In this document: positions 26,987 through 37,141 of the stretch, in pieces
Position numbering within the stretch: the stretch's first letter is position 1
Layout of the letters: every line of letters begins with the position of its first letter
Source of the DNA: Sorangium cellulosum So0157-2
GTDB taxonomy: Bacteria > Myxococcota_A > Polyangia > Polyangiales > Polyangiaceae
DNA length: 64,000 nt
Assembly (NCBI RefSeq): GCF_000418325.1
Contig: NC_021658.1
Span: 9,748,001-9,812,000 of the forward strand
Reading direction: 5' to 3'
Notes under the pieces: model-generated
The model's input: the letters and a program-made list of their open reading frames with translations, nothing else
Databases searched by the model: none
Told to the model about the DNA's origin: nothing
Translations under genes and position numbers: made by a program

Positions 26987-29883
26987 ATGCATACGCTTCG
27001 GAAGGTGTTCGGCGACAGGCCCCGGCGCGCTGCGCTCACGGCGCTGCCGCTCGTCGGCTCGCTCACGCTCGCGGGCGCTGCCGAGGCGCAGCAGCCGCAG
27101 CCGCCCTTCGGACCTCAGCCGCTTCCGGGCCAGCCGGCGCCGCCCAGGCCGTTCGGGCCCGAGCCTCCTCCCGCGCAGCCCGGCCCCTTCGGCCCGCAGC
27201 CGGGCTTTCCGGGCGACGCGCCTCCGACCCAGTTCGGCCCCCCGCCGGCGCAGCCGGGCTTCGGCCCGCAGCCGGGGTTCCCGGGCGACGCGCCTCCGCA
27301 GTTCGGGCAGCCGCGCAGCCGGGCTTCGGCGGCCCGCAGCCGGGCTTCGGCCCGCAGCCGGGCTTCGGCCCGCAGCCGGGGTTCCCGGGCGACGCGCCTC
27401 CGCAGTTCGGGCAGCCGGGGCAGCCGCCGCCGGACGCGAGCTTCTCGTTGGGCGCGCAGGCGTCGGTCGGCGAGCAGGGCGCCCAGGCGAGCGCGACGGC
27501 GCCGCGCTCCACCGCGTGGGACGAGGAGGAGCGCGCGCTCTCGCTCACCGCGCAGCCGAACCTGTGGGGCTCGACGGGCCTCCTCAGGACGTCGTACGCG
27601 GGCTCGGGCGCGCCGGGCACCTTCCGGGTGTCGTTCCTGCTCGACTGGTTCTCGACGAGCGGCTTCCTCTGCGATCCGGCCGAGTCGACGCTCGCCGGCC
27701 ACCCGATCACCTGCGGCCCCGACGCGCGGGAGGACTCGGCGAGCCACGTGGGGGCGCTCTTCGCGCTGAACGCGACCCCCCTGCCCTTCCTCGAGGGCTA
27801 CGCGGCGATCCGCACGTTCGCGAACGCGAACGATCAGGGCCGCCCGCGGCTCTTGCAGGTGCTCGGCGACACGACGTTCGGCGTGAAGGCGTTCACGCCC
27901 CCGAAGATCGGCAAGCCGCTCACCTTCGGCGGCGAGGCGCAGCTGCTCCTGCTCAACGGCACGGGCGACGTCGGCCTCGCCGGCGGCGGCACGAGCGCGG
28001 TGTTCCGCGGGCTCGCGACGCTCGATCTGCGCAAGCCGCAGGGCAAGGGGTTCCCGCTGCGGGTCAACCTGAACCTCGGCTACAAGCTCGACAACTCCGG
28101 CCAGGTCGTGGAGGAGGTCGAGAAGGAGCGGGCCAAGGCGTTCACCGACGGGCGCGATCGGCAGCCGATCTCGCGCATCGAGCGGTTCGGGCTCGGCATC
28201 AACCGGGTCGACTTCTTCCAGACCCACCTCGGCGTCGAGGTGCCGCTGCCGAAGGTGCAGCCGTACCTCGAGTACACGCTCGACATCCCGGTGAACCGGC
28301 AGGGCTACGAGTGCCACACGAGCCGCGTGTCGCGCGGCGACGTCTGTCTCGGGCTCGACGACTTCGCGTCCCCGGACCCGCAGAGCCAGGGCGGGCCGGG
28401 CTACGCCGCGGCCCCGTCGCGGCTGTCGCTCGGCGTGCGGGTGACGCCGTTCCAGAAGGCGTTCCGCGGGCTCTCCGGGCACGCGGCGTTCGACCTCGGC
28501 CTGTCGGCGACCTCCGTGTTCATCGAGGAGGTCGCGCCGCAGGCGCCGTGGACGCTGTACCTCGGGATCGGCTACGCCTACGACACGAAGCAGAAGGAGC
28601 CGCCGCCGGCCCCTGCGCCGCAGATCATCAAGGAGCCGCCGCAGCTCGTGCCCGCGCCGCAGACGTTCGCGCGCGGCTTCGTGCACGAGCAGAACAGGCC
28701 CGACGCGGCGGTGGCGGACGCGATCGTGACGATCGAGGGCGTGCCCCAGCCGCCGTACGCGACGGGGCCGGACGGCCGCTTCCTCACGCGGCACCTCGAG
28801 CCGGGGACGTACACGTTCAACGTCCGGGCGAACGGCTACAAGCCGGGCACATGCCAGGCGACGATCCTCGCCGGCGGGGCGGCGCCGGGGCAGCCCGGGC
28901 CGTTCGGCCCGCAGCCGGGGCCCTTCGGTCCGCAGCCCGGGCCGTTCGGCCCGCAGCCGGGGCAGCCGGGTGCCTTCGGTCCGCAGCCGGGACAGCCGGG
29001 CGCCTTCGGTCCGCAACCCGGGCAGCCCTTCGGTCCGCAGCCGGGGCAGCCCGGCGCCTTCGGTCCGCAGCCCGGGCAGCCGGGCGCCTTCGGCCCGCAG
29101 CCGGGGCAGCCCGGACCGTTCGGCCCGCAGCCCGGGCAGCCCGATCCCTTCGGCCCGCAGCCGGGGTTGCCCGGCGCCGGACCGAGCGGGGCGCCGCCGC
29201 AGGGGCCGACGTTCGTGGACGTCGACTGCTCGCTCGAGGCGCTGCCCAAGACGGGCAACATCGTCGGGACCGTGAAGGACGCGGAGAGCGGGGACGCGGT
29301 CGCCGGCGCGACGATCCGGCTGACCGACGCGGCGGGCCGCGAGCAGACGGCGACGAGCGACGCGAGCGGCGCGTTCCGCTTCCCGGATCTGCCGGCCGGC
29401 GCCGTGACGCTCAAGGTCGAGGCGCAGGGCTACATGAACCACGTCAACCAGGCCGACGTCCGCACGAGCGAGGACACGCGCGCCGCGCTCACGGTGAACA
29501 AGCGGCCGAAGGTCTCGCTCGTGAAGGTGCAGGGCAACGAGATCAAGATCTCGCGGCAGATCCACTTCGAGACCGACTCGGCGAAGATCCTGGGCGACTC
29601 GAACGCGCTGATGGAGGAGATCGCGGACGTGCTCCAGCGGAACCCGAACATCCGCAAGGTCGAGATCCAGGGGCACACCGACAACACGGGCGGGCGCGAG
29701 CACAACCAGACCCTCAGCGAGTCCCGCGCGAACTCGGTGCGCGCCTGGCTGATCCGGGCCGGCGTGGACGGCTCGCGCCTCATGGCGAAGGGCTACGGGC
29801 AGGACCGCCCGGTCGCGCCGAACGTCACGCCCGCGAACAAGGCGAAGAACCGGCGCGTGCAGTTCATCATCGTCGAGAAGTGA
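26987..29883 (+). CDS. OmpA-family outer-membrane protein, interrupted by a frameshift
   Basis: The signal peptide (MHTLRKVFGDRPRRAALTAL..., ending AEAQQ) is in one frame and the rest of the protein in another. The switch is near 27311-27316, where GQP in the first frame must join AQPGFGGPQ in the second; one missing base explains it, and the restored length is about 965 residues. Order after the shift: Pro/Gly/Gln-rich repeats, a beta-barrel-like domain (about 27430-28600), two carboxypeptidase-regulatory-like beta domains split by GQPGAFGPQP repeats, and an OmpA C-terminal peptidoglycan-binding domain (EIQGHTDNTGGREHNQTLSE, KAKNRRVQFIIVE). It tethers the outer membrane to the wall. True frameshift, phase variation and sequencing error are all possible. 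Confidence 0.85.
27105..27425. repeat. Coding repeats PQPGF and GDAPP in the N-terminus of the OmpA-family gene
   Basis: Near-identical 18-base blocks (cagccgggcttcggcccg) and longer copies of ggcgacgcgcctccg recur, encoding GPQPGF and PGDAPPQFG. The frameshift falls within this array, where slippage or collapse of reads is likely. Confidence 0.85.
28886..29175. repeat. Coding repeat array (GQPGAFGPQP type) inside the OmpA-family gene
   Basis: About ten copies of a Gly-Pro-Gln-Pro-Gly motif, each 18-30 bases, are inserted between two beta-sandwich domains. The consensus is cagccggggcagcccggcgc with cttcggtccg. It probably forms an extended flexible spacer, and copy number is likely to vary between strains. 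Confidence 0.9.
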
Positions 29884-29969
29884 GCCGGGCCCGCCGCCGG
29901 GCGGCTCCGGCGCGCGGCCGCGCCTCGGCGTCGCTTGTCGGCGCCGGGGCGCTGCGATAGGGCACGCGC

Positions 29970-30608
29970 ATGATGAAGCAGGTCGTCGCGGGCGCGCTCG
30001 CCGTGATCGCGGGGTGCGCGGCGCGCGCAGCCGGAAGAGCGGGCGCGCCGGCGCCAGCGCCGGCGCAGGACGGGGGCGCCAGCGCGGCCGCCGACGCGGC
30101 GACGACGGACGGCGCGCCCCCGCCGGGATCGCCGCCGGCCGCCGGCGCCGATGCGACCGCGATCGCGACGAACAAGATCCTGCCGCCGCTCGAGAGCGAG
30201 GAGCTCACGGCGCGGGCGAGGGCGCTGTTCGACGCCATCGTGAAGAACGAGCCGGCGCTGGCCGACCCGTTCTGGTTCCCCAAGGAGCCGTTCATCCCGC
30301 TCAAGGACGTGAAGGACCCCGGCAAGTACTGGGACAACCTCCACGCCGCCTACGCGAACGACGTGAAGGCGATGCACCGGAAGCGCAAGAGCTGGGAGGG
30401 CGCGCGGTTCGTCGGCTTCGAGGTCGGCTCCAGGCCGAAGTGGGTGCCGCCCGGCGACGAGGTCAACAAGATCGGCTATTACCGCTCCTTCCACGGCAAG
30501 CTGAAGGTCGAGCTCGACGGCAAGCCGGCGAGCCTCGACGTCCACACGATCATCTCGTGGCAGGGCCGCTGGTACATCACGCACCTCGGCGACTTCAAGA
30601 AGCGCTAG
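29970..30608 (+). CDS. Lipoprotein of unknown function
   Basis: 212 residues. Lipobox VIAGC with Cys16 after a short hydrophobic signal, then an Ala/Pro/Asp-rich spacer to about residue 65. The globular part contains PLESEELTARARALFDAIV, DPFWFPKEPFIPLKDVKDPG and a final DVHTIISWQGRWYITHLGDF, reminiscent of NTF2/SnoaL-like or ligand-binding folds, but I cannot assign it. Likely attached to the outer membrane. It lies 86 bp after the OmpA-family gene on the same strand and may be co-expressed with it. Confidence 0.75.
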   Translation: MMKQVVAGALAVIAGCAARAAGRAGAPAPAPAQDGGASAAADAATTDGAPPPGSPPAAGADATAIATNKILPPLESEELTARARALFDAIVKNEPALADPFWFPKEPFIPLKDVKDPGKYWDNLHAAYANDVKAMHRKRKSWEGARFVGFEVGSRPKWVPPGDEVNKIGYYRSFHGKLKVELDGKPASLDVHTIISWQGRWYITHLGDFKKR

Positions 30609-30665
30609 GCGCCCGCGCACAGCGGCGGCATGTCTCGCGGAGACGAAGGACCCCAGGGGAGCGCG

Positions 30666-31988
30666 ATGGAACAGGCAGAGCGCGTCGCGGGCGGGCTGAG
30701 GGCGCGGTACGACGCGGTCCGGGCGTTCACGGAGTCGCTCTGCGCGCCGCTCTGCGCCGAGGACTACGTCGTCCAGTCGATGCCGGACGCGAGCCCGGTG
30801 AAGTGGCACCTCGCGCACACGGCGTGGTTCTTCGAGACGTTCGTGCTCGGCGAGCGCGCCGGGTACGCGCCGTTCCACCCGCAGTTCGGGTACCTCTTCA
30901 ACTCGTACTACGTGACCGTGGGCGAGCGGCACAGCCGGCCGCGGCGCGGGGTCCTGTCGCGCCCGACCGTCGAGGAGACCTACCGCTACCGGCGCCACGT
31001 GGACGAGCACATGCGCGCGCTGCTCGACGAGATCGCCGCGGGCCGGCACCTCGATCTCGCCTTCACGATCGAGGTGGGGCTGCACCACGAGCAGCAGCAC
31101 CAGGAGCTCCTCCTGACCGATCTGAAGCACGCGATGGCGCAGAACCCGCTGCGCCCCGCGATCTTCGGCGGCGCGCCGCCGGGGCGGCGGGGCGGCGCGG
31201 CCGGGGAGCTCCGCTTCGTCGAGCACGCCGAGGCCGTGCGCTGGATCGGCCACGGCGAGGGCGGGTTCGCGTTCGACAACGAGGCGCCGCGGCACCGCGT
31301 GTTCGTCGGCGCGTTCGCGCTCGCGGACCGGCCGGTGACGTGCGGCGAGTACCTCGAGTTCATGCGCGACGGCGGGTACGCGCGGCCGGAGCTCTGGCTG
31401 TCGGGCGGCTGGGACGCGGTCGTGGCGAACCGTTGGGAGGCGCCGCTCTACTGGGAGCCGCGCGACGGAGGGCTCCAGCTGTTCACGCTGCGCGGGCTCC
31501 GCGAGCTCGACGCCGACGAGCCCGTCTGCCACGTGAGCCACTACGAGGCCGACGCCTACGCCCGCTGGGCAGGCGCGCGGCTCCCGACCGAGGCCGAGTG
31601 GGAGACCGCCGCGCAGGGCGCGCTCGCCGCCGCGGGGGAGGTCGCCGGCGGCGCCGCGCCGGGCGAGGCGGCGCTGGAGGGGAACTTCGCCGAGCGCGGG
31701 CGCTATCACCCGGAGCCCGCGGGCGCGCCGCCGCGGCCGGGGGCCCCGCGGCAGCTCTTCGGCGACGTGTGGGAATGGACGTCGAGCGCGTACGCGCCCT
31801 ACCCCGGGTTCCGCCCGTGGCCGGGGGCGCTCGGCGAGTACAACGGCAAGTTCATGAGCAGCCAGCTCGTGCTCCGCGGCGGCTCGTGCGCGACCCCGGC
31901 GACGCACCTCCGCGCGACGTACCGGAACTTCTTCCCGCCGGACGCGCGGTGGCAGATGAGCGGCATCCGGCTGGCACGCGACCTCTGA
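30666..31988 (+). CDS. egtB: Ergothioneine biosynthesis sulfoxide synthase EgtB
   Basis: 440 residues from ATG 30666, after caggggagcgcg; an ATG 12 codons earlier is possible. The N-terminal DinB-like domain carries the iron ligands: His51 in WHLAHTAWFF and His141/His145 in HHEQQHQE (HX3HXE). The C-terminal sulfatase-modifying-factor (FGE-like) domain has LPTEAEWETAA, GDVWEWTSS and LRGGSCATP. Family known: iron- and oxygen-dependent C-S bond formation between hercynine and gamma-glutamyl-cysteine or cysteine. No egtD methyltransferase gene is adjacent, which is unusual, as the two are normally linked. Confidence 0.95.
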   Translation: MEQAERVAGGLRARYDAVRAFTESLCAPLCAEDYVVQSMPDASPVKWHLAHTAWFFETFVLGERAGYAPFHPQFGYLFNSYYVTVGERHSRPRRGVLSRPTVEETYRYRRHVDEHMRALLDEIAAGRHLDLAFTIEVGLHHEQQHQELLLTDLKHAMAQNPLRPAIFGGAPPGRRGGAAGELRFVEHAEAVRWIGHGEGGFAFDNEAPRHRVFVGAFALADRPVTCGEYLEFMRDGGYARPELWLSGGWDAVVANRWEAPLYWEPRDGGLQLFTLRGLRELDADEPVCHVSHYEADAYARWAGARLPTEAEWETAAQGALAAAGEVAGGAAPGEAALEGNFAERGRYHPEPAGAPPRPGAPRQLFGDVWEWTSSAYAPYPGFRPWPGALGEYNGKFMSSQLVLRGGSCATPATHLRATYRNFFPPDARWQMSGIRLARDL

Positions 31989-31989
31989 C

Positions 31990-32072
31990 CCGGGCCGCGC
32001 CGGCGGCGCGCGCCCTTGCCGTGGACGCCGCGCCGGCGGCGCGCCCTTCCTGTGGACGCTGCGCCGGCGCGC
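31990..32072. repeat. Short direct repeat upstream of the glycosyltransferase gene
   Basis: Copies of gccgcgccggcggcgcgc followed by cccttcctgtggac or cccttgccgtggac, plus a third partial copy, lie between egtB and the next gene. The repeat generates spurious open frames upstream of the GTG start used for that gene. Confidence 0.75.
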
Positions 32073-32087
32073 CGCCATGGTCTCGGC

Positions 32088-33089
32088 GTGGCGCCGCTCG
32101 TCTCCGTCTTGCTCCCGTACCGGCAGGCGGAGGCGACCATCGAGGAGGCGCTGGAGAGCGTGCTCGCCGAGCGCGACGTCGACCTCGAGGTGATCGCCGT
32201 GGACGACGGCTCGACCGACGCCGGGCCGGCCACGGTCGCGCGCCTCGCGCGGCGCGACCGCCGCGTGGTGCCGGTCGCGACCGGCGGCGTGGGCATCGCG
32301 CGGGCGCTCGCGCGCGCGGCCGAGGCGGCGCGGGGCGAGCTCTTCGCGCGCATGGACGGCGACGACATCTCGGTCGGCGGGCGCTTCGCGCGCCAGGCCG
32401 AGGCGCTCCGGCGGGATCCGCGGCTCGCCGTCGTCGGGGCCCGCGTGGAGGCGTTCGCGGCCGGGCCGATCGGCGAGGGCATGCTCCGCTACGTCGACTG
32501 GCTGAACTCGATCCTCACCCCCGAGGATCACGCGCGGGAGATGTTCGTGGAGTCCCCGCTGTGCCACCCGTCGGTGATGCTGCGGCGGAGCGCGCTGGAG
32601 CAGGTCGGCGGGTTCCGGGAGGCCCCCTGGGCGGAGGACTACGACCTGTGGCTGCGCCTCGACGCCGCCGGCGCGCGGATGGCGAAGCTCCCGGAGCTCG
32701 GCCTGCGCTGGCGGCACCGCGAGGGCCGCGCGACGTTCGCGGATCCGCGGTACGCGATCGCGCGGTTCCTCGAGGCCAAGGCGCACTACCTCGCGAGGAA
32801 GCTGGGCTCGGCGCGCCCCGTGGCGGTGTGGGGCGCGGGCAAGACGGGCAGGCGGCTGGCGAGGGCGCTCGCCCGGAACGGCGTGAGGCCGGAGCGGTTC
32901 GTCGACATCGATCCGCGAAAGATCGGCCGGATCGCGCAGGGGGCGCCGATCGTCGACCCGTCGCGGCTCTCGCGGGGCGCGCAGCTCGTCGTCGTCGCCG
33001 TGGGGGCGCGGGGGGCGCGCGCGCTCATCCGCGAGCACCTCGCCGCGCGCGGCTTCGTCGAGGGCCCCGACTATGTGTGCGCCTCCTGA
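32088..33089 (+). CDS. Family 2 glycosyltransferase with C-terminal nucleotide-binding domain
   Basis: 333 residues from GTG 32088; the frame further upstream only reads the intergenic repeat. GT-A motifs: APLVSVLLPYRQAEATIEEA, AVDDGSTDAG and the DxD metal site in FARMDGDDIS; GFREAPWAEDYDLWLRL is the usual acceptor-side loop. After about residue 245 a second domain begins with PVAVWGAGKTGRRLARAL, a Rossmann-type G-x-G-x-x-G turn, followed by VDIDPRKIGRIAQGAPIV. Fusion of a GT2 enzyme to such a domain, possibly acting on sugar nucleotides, is uncommon. Product unknown; surface polysaccharide is likely. It ends at the in-frame TGA at 33087-33089; the Aat coding region starts 70 bp later. Confidence 0.88.
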   Translation: MAPLVSVLLPYRQAEATIEEALESVLAERDVDLEVIAVDDGSTDAGPATVARLARRDRRVVPVATGGVGIARALARAAEAARGELFARMDGDDISVGGRFARQAEALRRDPRLAVVGARVEAFAAGPIGEGMLRYVDWLNSILTPEDHAREMFVESPLCHPSVMLRRSALEQVGGFREAPWAEDYDLWLRLDAAGARMAKLPELGLRWRHREGRATFADPRYAIARFLEAKAHYLARKLGSARPVAVWGAGKTGRRLARALARNGVRPERFVDIDPRKIGRIAQGAPIVDPSRLSRGAQLVVVAVGARGARALIREHLAARGFVEGPDYVCAS

Positions 33090-33128
33090 GCCCACGGCGC
33101 GCGCGCAGGGCGCCTCTTTGCAACCGCG

Positions 33129-33159
33129 CGCTCCGGTGGGAGGATTCGATCCCACAGCG
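33129..33159 (+). promoter_or_regulatory. Leader hairpin immediately before the aat start codon
   Basis: Stem parts gtggga/tcccac (33136-33141 with 33150-33155) and cgct/agcg (33129-33132 with 33156-33159) enclose an 8-base loop, with the ATG at 33160. The only GGAGG-like sequence is at the stem-loop junction, so pairing could hide the ribosome binding site. It resembles a tRNA T-arm superficially only. Confidence 0.4.
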
Positions 33160-33882
<723 letters not shown>

Positions 33883-33963
33883 TCGCGCCCGAGCCGCGCG
33901 CCGCGCCGTCCGAGTTGAGCGCCGCGCCGTCCGAGCCGCGCGCCGCGCCGCCGGGCCCCGGCG

Positions 33964-34338
33964 CTACGAGCGGCCCTCGCCCGCGTCGTCCTTGATCTCC
34001 CGGAGCAGCTCCTCGATCCGCCGCTGGGCGTCGGGGCCCTCGTCGTAGAAGAACCGCAGCGTCGGCACCACGCGCAGGCCCATGGTGCGGGCGACGTCCC
34101 TGCGCAGCCGGCCGGACGCCGCCTCCAGCCCCCTGAGCAGGGCGCGGCGGGACGCCGCGTCCTCCGCCCCGAACTCGTGGCGCACGTGGACCTTCGCGCT
34201 CTGCAGGTCGTCGGTGATCTCCACGCGCGACACGAGCACCCCCGCGATCCGCGGATCGCGCAGCTCCCGGAGCAGGTTGGACAGGTCCTCGCGGAGCCGT
34301 TCGGCGACCCGCGTCGCCCGCTTCACCGTGCCGCTCAT
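33964..34338 (-). CDS. rbfA: Ribosome-binding factor A
   Basis: 124 residues. KH-like fold: RATRVAERLREDLSNLLREL, DPRIAGVLVSRVEITDDLQS, AKVHVRHEFG, and TLRFFYDEGPDAQRRIEELL. It assists 16S maturation and 30S assembly. It is the last gene of the rimP-nusA-infB cluster; its start overlaps the ylxP stop by four bases (34335-34338). The usual downstream truB is absent; the next gene is the converging aat. Confidence 0.96.
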   Translation of the reverse strand: MSGTVKRATRVAERLREDLSNLLRELRDPRIAGVLVSRVEITDDLQSAKVHVRHEFGAEDAASRRALLRGLEAASGRLRRDVARTMGLRVVPTLRFFYDEGPDAQRRIEELLREIKDDAGEGRS

Positions 34339-34730
34339 TCGTCGTCCTCTGCGTCCTCGAACCTGTCCGAGGCCGCTCCCAGATCATCTTCCCCGCGGCC
34401 GAGCGCCTGCTCGATGCCGCCCTGCACCCCCGCTCCCCCCTCGCCGAACGGCACGATCTCGGTCGCCCGGTCGGTGAGGACGGCGTGGGGCAACGACCCG
34501 GCCATCGCGGCCACGTCCGCGAGGACCCGGTCGCACATGGCCGCCGAGTTCGAGACGACCGCGACGCCGAGCGTCGCCCGCCGCGGATCGTCGAGCACGC
34601 CGATCTCCGCGATCGACACGCGCATCCGGCTCTGCGCCCGCTCCTTCAAGGAGCGCACCACGCTGCGCTTGTCCTTGAGGGAGCGGGCCCCGACGATATC
34701 GAGGCGGAGACGGAGGACACCGACGAACAT
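34335..34730 (-). CDS. DUF503 (YlxP-type) protein
   Basis: 131 residues. The DUF503 hallmark is the N-terminal VGVLRLRLDIVGARSLKDKR with SVVRSLKER; the rest is a small ferredoxin-like fold with an acidic tail (DRFEDAEDDE). Such genes are commonly found between infB and rbfA in bacteria, and the function is not well defined though linked to ribosome maturation. It follows infB by 8 bp and overlaps rbfA by four. Confidence 0.92.
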   Translation of the reverse strand: MFVGVLRLRLDIVGARSLKDKRSVVRSLKERAQSRMRVSIAEIGVLDDPRRATLGVAVVSNSAAMCDRVLADVAAMAGSLPHAVLTDRATEIVPFGEGGAGVQGGIEQALGRGEDDLGAASDRFEDAEDDE

Positions 34731-34738
34731 CTACAGGC

Positions 34739-37141
34739 TCAGAGCTTCGTCTTGACCTCTTCGATCTCGAAGCTCTCGACGATGTCCTTCTCCTTGATGT
34801 CCGAGTAGCCGTCGAGCGAGATACCGCACTCGAACCCCTCGACCACCTCTTTCACGTCGTCCTTGAAGCGGCGCAGCCCCGAGAGGCGCCCCGTCCAGAT
34901 GACGACATTGTCCCGGATCAGGCGCGCCTCGCCGGTGCGCTTCACCGAGCCGTTGATCACCATCGAGCCGGCGACCGTGCCCGCCTTCGTGATCTTGAAG
35001 ACCTGGCGGACCTCGGCGCGGCCGAGGACCTTCTCCACCTTCGTCGCGGGGAGGAGACCCTCCATCGCGCTCCGGATGTCGTCGACGGCGTTGTAGATGA
35101 TGTTGTAGAGCCGGATCTCGACGCCCTCGTTCTCGGCCAGCGCGCCGGCCTTGCCGGCAGGCCGGACGTTGAAGCCGACGATGACCGCCTTCGACGCGAC
35201 CGCCAGGTTGACGTCGCCCTCCGTGATGCCGCCGACGGCGCCGTTCACGATGGTGACCTTCACCTTCTCGGTCGAGAGCTTCGCCAGCGCGTGGGTGATC
35301 GCCTCGACCGAGCCCTGCACGTCGCCCTTGATGATCAGCTTGAGCTCGAGCTGATCGGCCTCCTGCAGGTTCTTCGTGATCGACTCGAGCGAGACGCGCG
35401 AGTCCTGCGGGATCAGCGTCTTCGACGCCTTCTTGCGGCGGGTCTCGGCGATCTCCTCCGCGGTCTTCCCGTCCTTGACGGCGTGGACGGGATCGCCCGC
35501 GCTCGGCACCTCGTTGAGGCCGAGGACCTCGACGGGCGTCGCGGGGCCGGCCTCGGCGACGGAGCGCCCGAGCTCGTCGGTCATCGCCCGGACCTTGCCC
35601 CACGCGGCGCCGGCCAGGAGGATGTCGCCCGTGCGGAGCGTGCCGTCCTGGACCATGACGCGCGCGACCGGGCCGCGGCCGCGATCGAGCAGCGCCTCGA
35701 TGACGGTGCCGCTGGCGCGCTTCTTCGGGTTGGCGCGGAGGTCCTGGACCTCGGCGAGGAGCAGGACCGACTCGAGGAGCTGGTCGATGCCCTGCCCCAT
35801 CTTCGCCGACACGCTGCAGAACATCGTCTCGCCGCCCCACTCCTCGGGCTGCAGCCCGAGCGCCGCGAGGTCGCGCTTGATCTTGTCCGCGTCGGCGCCC
35901 GGCTTGTCGATCTTGTTGACCGCGACGATGATCGGCACCTTCGCGGCCTGGGCGTGCGAGATCGCCTCCTTCGTCTGGGGCATGACGCCGTCGTCGGCGG
36001 CGACCACCAGGATCACGATGTCGGTCAGCGACGCGCCGCGGGCGCGCATCGCCGTGAACGCCTCGTGGCCCGGCGTGTCGAGGAAGGCGATCGTGCCCCG
36101 CTGCGTCTCGACGCGGTAAGCGCCGATGTGCTGGGTGATCCCGCCCGCCTCGCCCTCGGCGACGGTGGCCTTCCGGATCCGGTCGAGCAGCGACGTCTTG
36201 CCGTGGTCGACGTGGCCCATGACGGTGACGATGGGCGGACGCATCTCGACGTCCTCGTCGGCGTCGACCCCGGCCTGCATCGCCGCGGTCAGCGTGTCCT
36301 GCTCGCTGACGGCCACGTCCTCGACGCTCCAGCCGAACTCGCTCGCGAGGATCTTCGCCGTGTCGGCGTCGAGCGTGCTGTTGATGTTCACGCCCGTCAT
36401 GCCCATCGACAGGAGCCGCATGAGCACGTCGGTGGCCTTCAGGCTCATCTTCGCGGCGAGCTGCTGGAGGGTGACCTGCTCCTCGATCTTGATGACCTTC
36501 TTGTGCGAGGCCATCTCCTGCGTGGAGACCTGGACCGGCTTGCGCGGCAGCGCGCCGCCCCCCGGGCGCTGCCGCCCGAAGGTCCCCGGGCGAGCGTTCC
36601 GGCCGCCGGGCATGGACCGGCCGCCCGGACCGAAGCTGGGGCCGCCGGGGCGCGCCTGCTGGGCGTTGGCGCGCGGATCGTAGGTCGTGCGCCGCGCCGG
36701 CGGCGTGCCGGTGCGGGCGGCGGGCATCGTGACGCCGGGGCGCCCCTGCCACACCTCGATGCCGGTCTTCGGCGGCGAGGACGGGCGGCGCGGCGCCTGG
36801 TTCGCGGGCGCCGCCTCCTCGGGCTTGGCCGCGGTGGCCGCGGGCGCGGACGCCGGCGGCTGCGTCGGCCGCGCGCCGGGGCGGGCTCCGGACTGCGCCG
36901 GAGCACCCGGCCGCTGCCCCGCGGGGGGCGGCTGCGTCGGCCGGGAGGCCCCCTGCGCCGGAGCGGGCGCCGGCGCCGAGGGCGCAGCCTGCGGCCGGGC
37001 CTGAGCAGGCGCCGCGGCAGGCGCGGGCTTCGCCGGGGCCGGCGCGGGCGCAGCCGCCTGCGCCGGGGCAGGGCCGCTCGCCAGGCCCGCTACCGCCACC
37101 GGCAGCGGGACAAGTTCTCCGCGCAGAAAGTGACGCATCAC
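34739..37141 (-). CDS. infB: Translation initiation factor IF-2, main part (G domain to C-terminus)
   Basis: 800 residues read from a GTG at 37141 that overlaps the stop of the N-terminal part. A Pro/Ala/Gly-rich linker (20-205) precedes an IF2 N-subdomain ([20 protein letters not shown]) and the GTPase: G1 GHVDHGKT (309-316), [25 protein letters not shown]. Domains II to IV follow, with [20 protein letters not shown] and SIKEKD-like [13 protein letters not shown] near the end. It places initiator tRNA on the 30S subunit. Without the upstream part it still contains all essential domains, resembling the shorter internal-start isoforms known in E. coli. Confidence 0.93.
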   Translation of the reverse strand: MMRHFLRGELVPLPVAVAGLASGPAPAQAAAPAPAPAKPAPAAAPAQARPQAAPSAPAPAPAQGASRPTQPPPAGQRPGAPAQSGARPGARPTQPPASAPAATAAKPEEAAPANQAPRRPSSPPKTGIEVWQGRPGVTMPAARTGTPPARRTTYDPRANAQQARPGGPSFGPGGRSMPGGRNARPGTFGRQRPGGGALPRKPVQVSTQEMASHKKVIKIEEQVTLQQLAAKMSLKATDVLMRLLSMGMTGVNINSTLDADTAKILASEFGWSVEDVAVSEQDTLTAAMQAGVDADEDVEMRPPIVTVMGHVDHGKTSLLDRIRKATVAEGEAGGITQHIGAYRVETQRGTIAFLDTPGHEAFTAMRARGASLTDIVILVVAADDGVMPQTKEAISHAQAAKVPIIVAVNKIDKPGADADKIKRDLAALGLQPEEWGGETMFCSVSAKMGQGIDQLLESVLLLAEVQDLRANPKKRASGTVIEALLDRGRGPVARVMVQDGTLRTGDILLAGAAWGKVRAMTDELGRSVAEAGPATPVEVLGLNEVPSAGDPVHAVKDGKTAEEIAETRRKKASKTLIPQDSRVSLESITKNLQEADQLELKLIIKGDVQGSVEAITHALAKLSTEKVKVTIVNGAVGGITEGDVNLAVASKAVIVGFNVRPAGKAGALAENEGVEIRLYNIIYNAVDDIRSAMEGLLPATKVEKVLGRAEVRQVFKITKAGTVAGSMVINGSVKRTGEARLIRDNVVIWTGRLSGLRRFKDDVKEVVEGFECGISLDGYSDIKEKDIVESFEIEEVKTKL

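Noticed and set aside
33136-33155. T-arm of a tRNA gene
   Set aside because: The loop has eight bases and no acceptor, D or anticodon arms are present around it.
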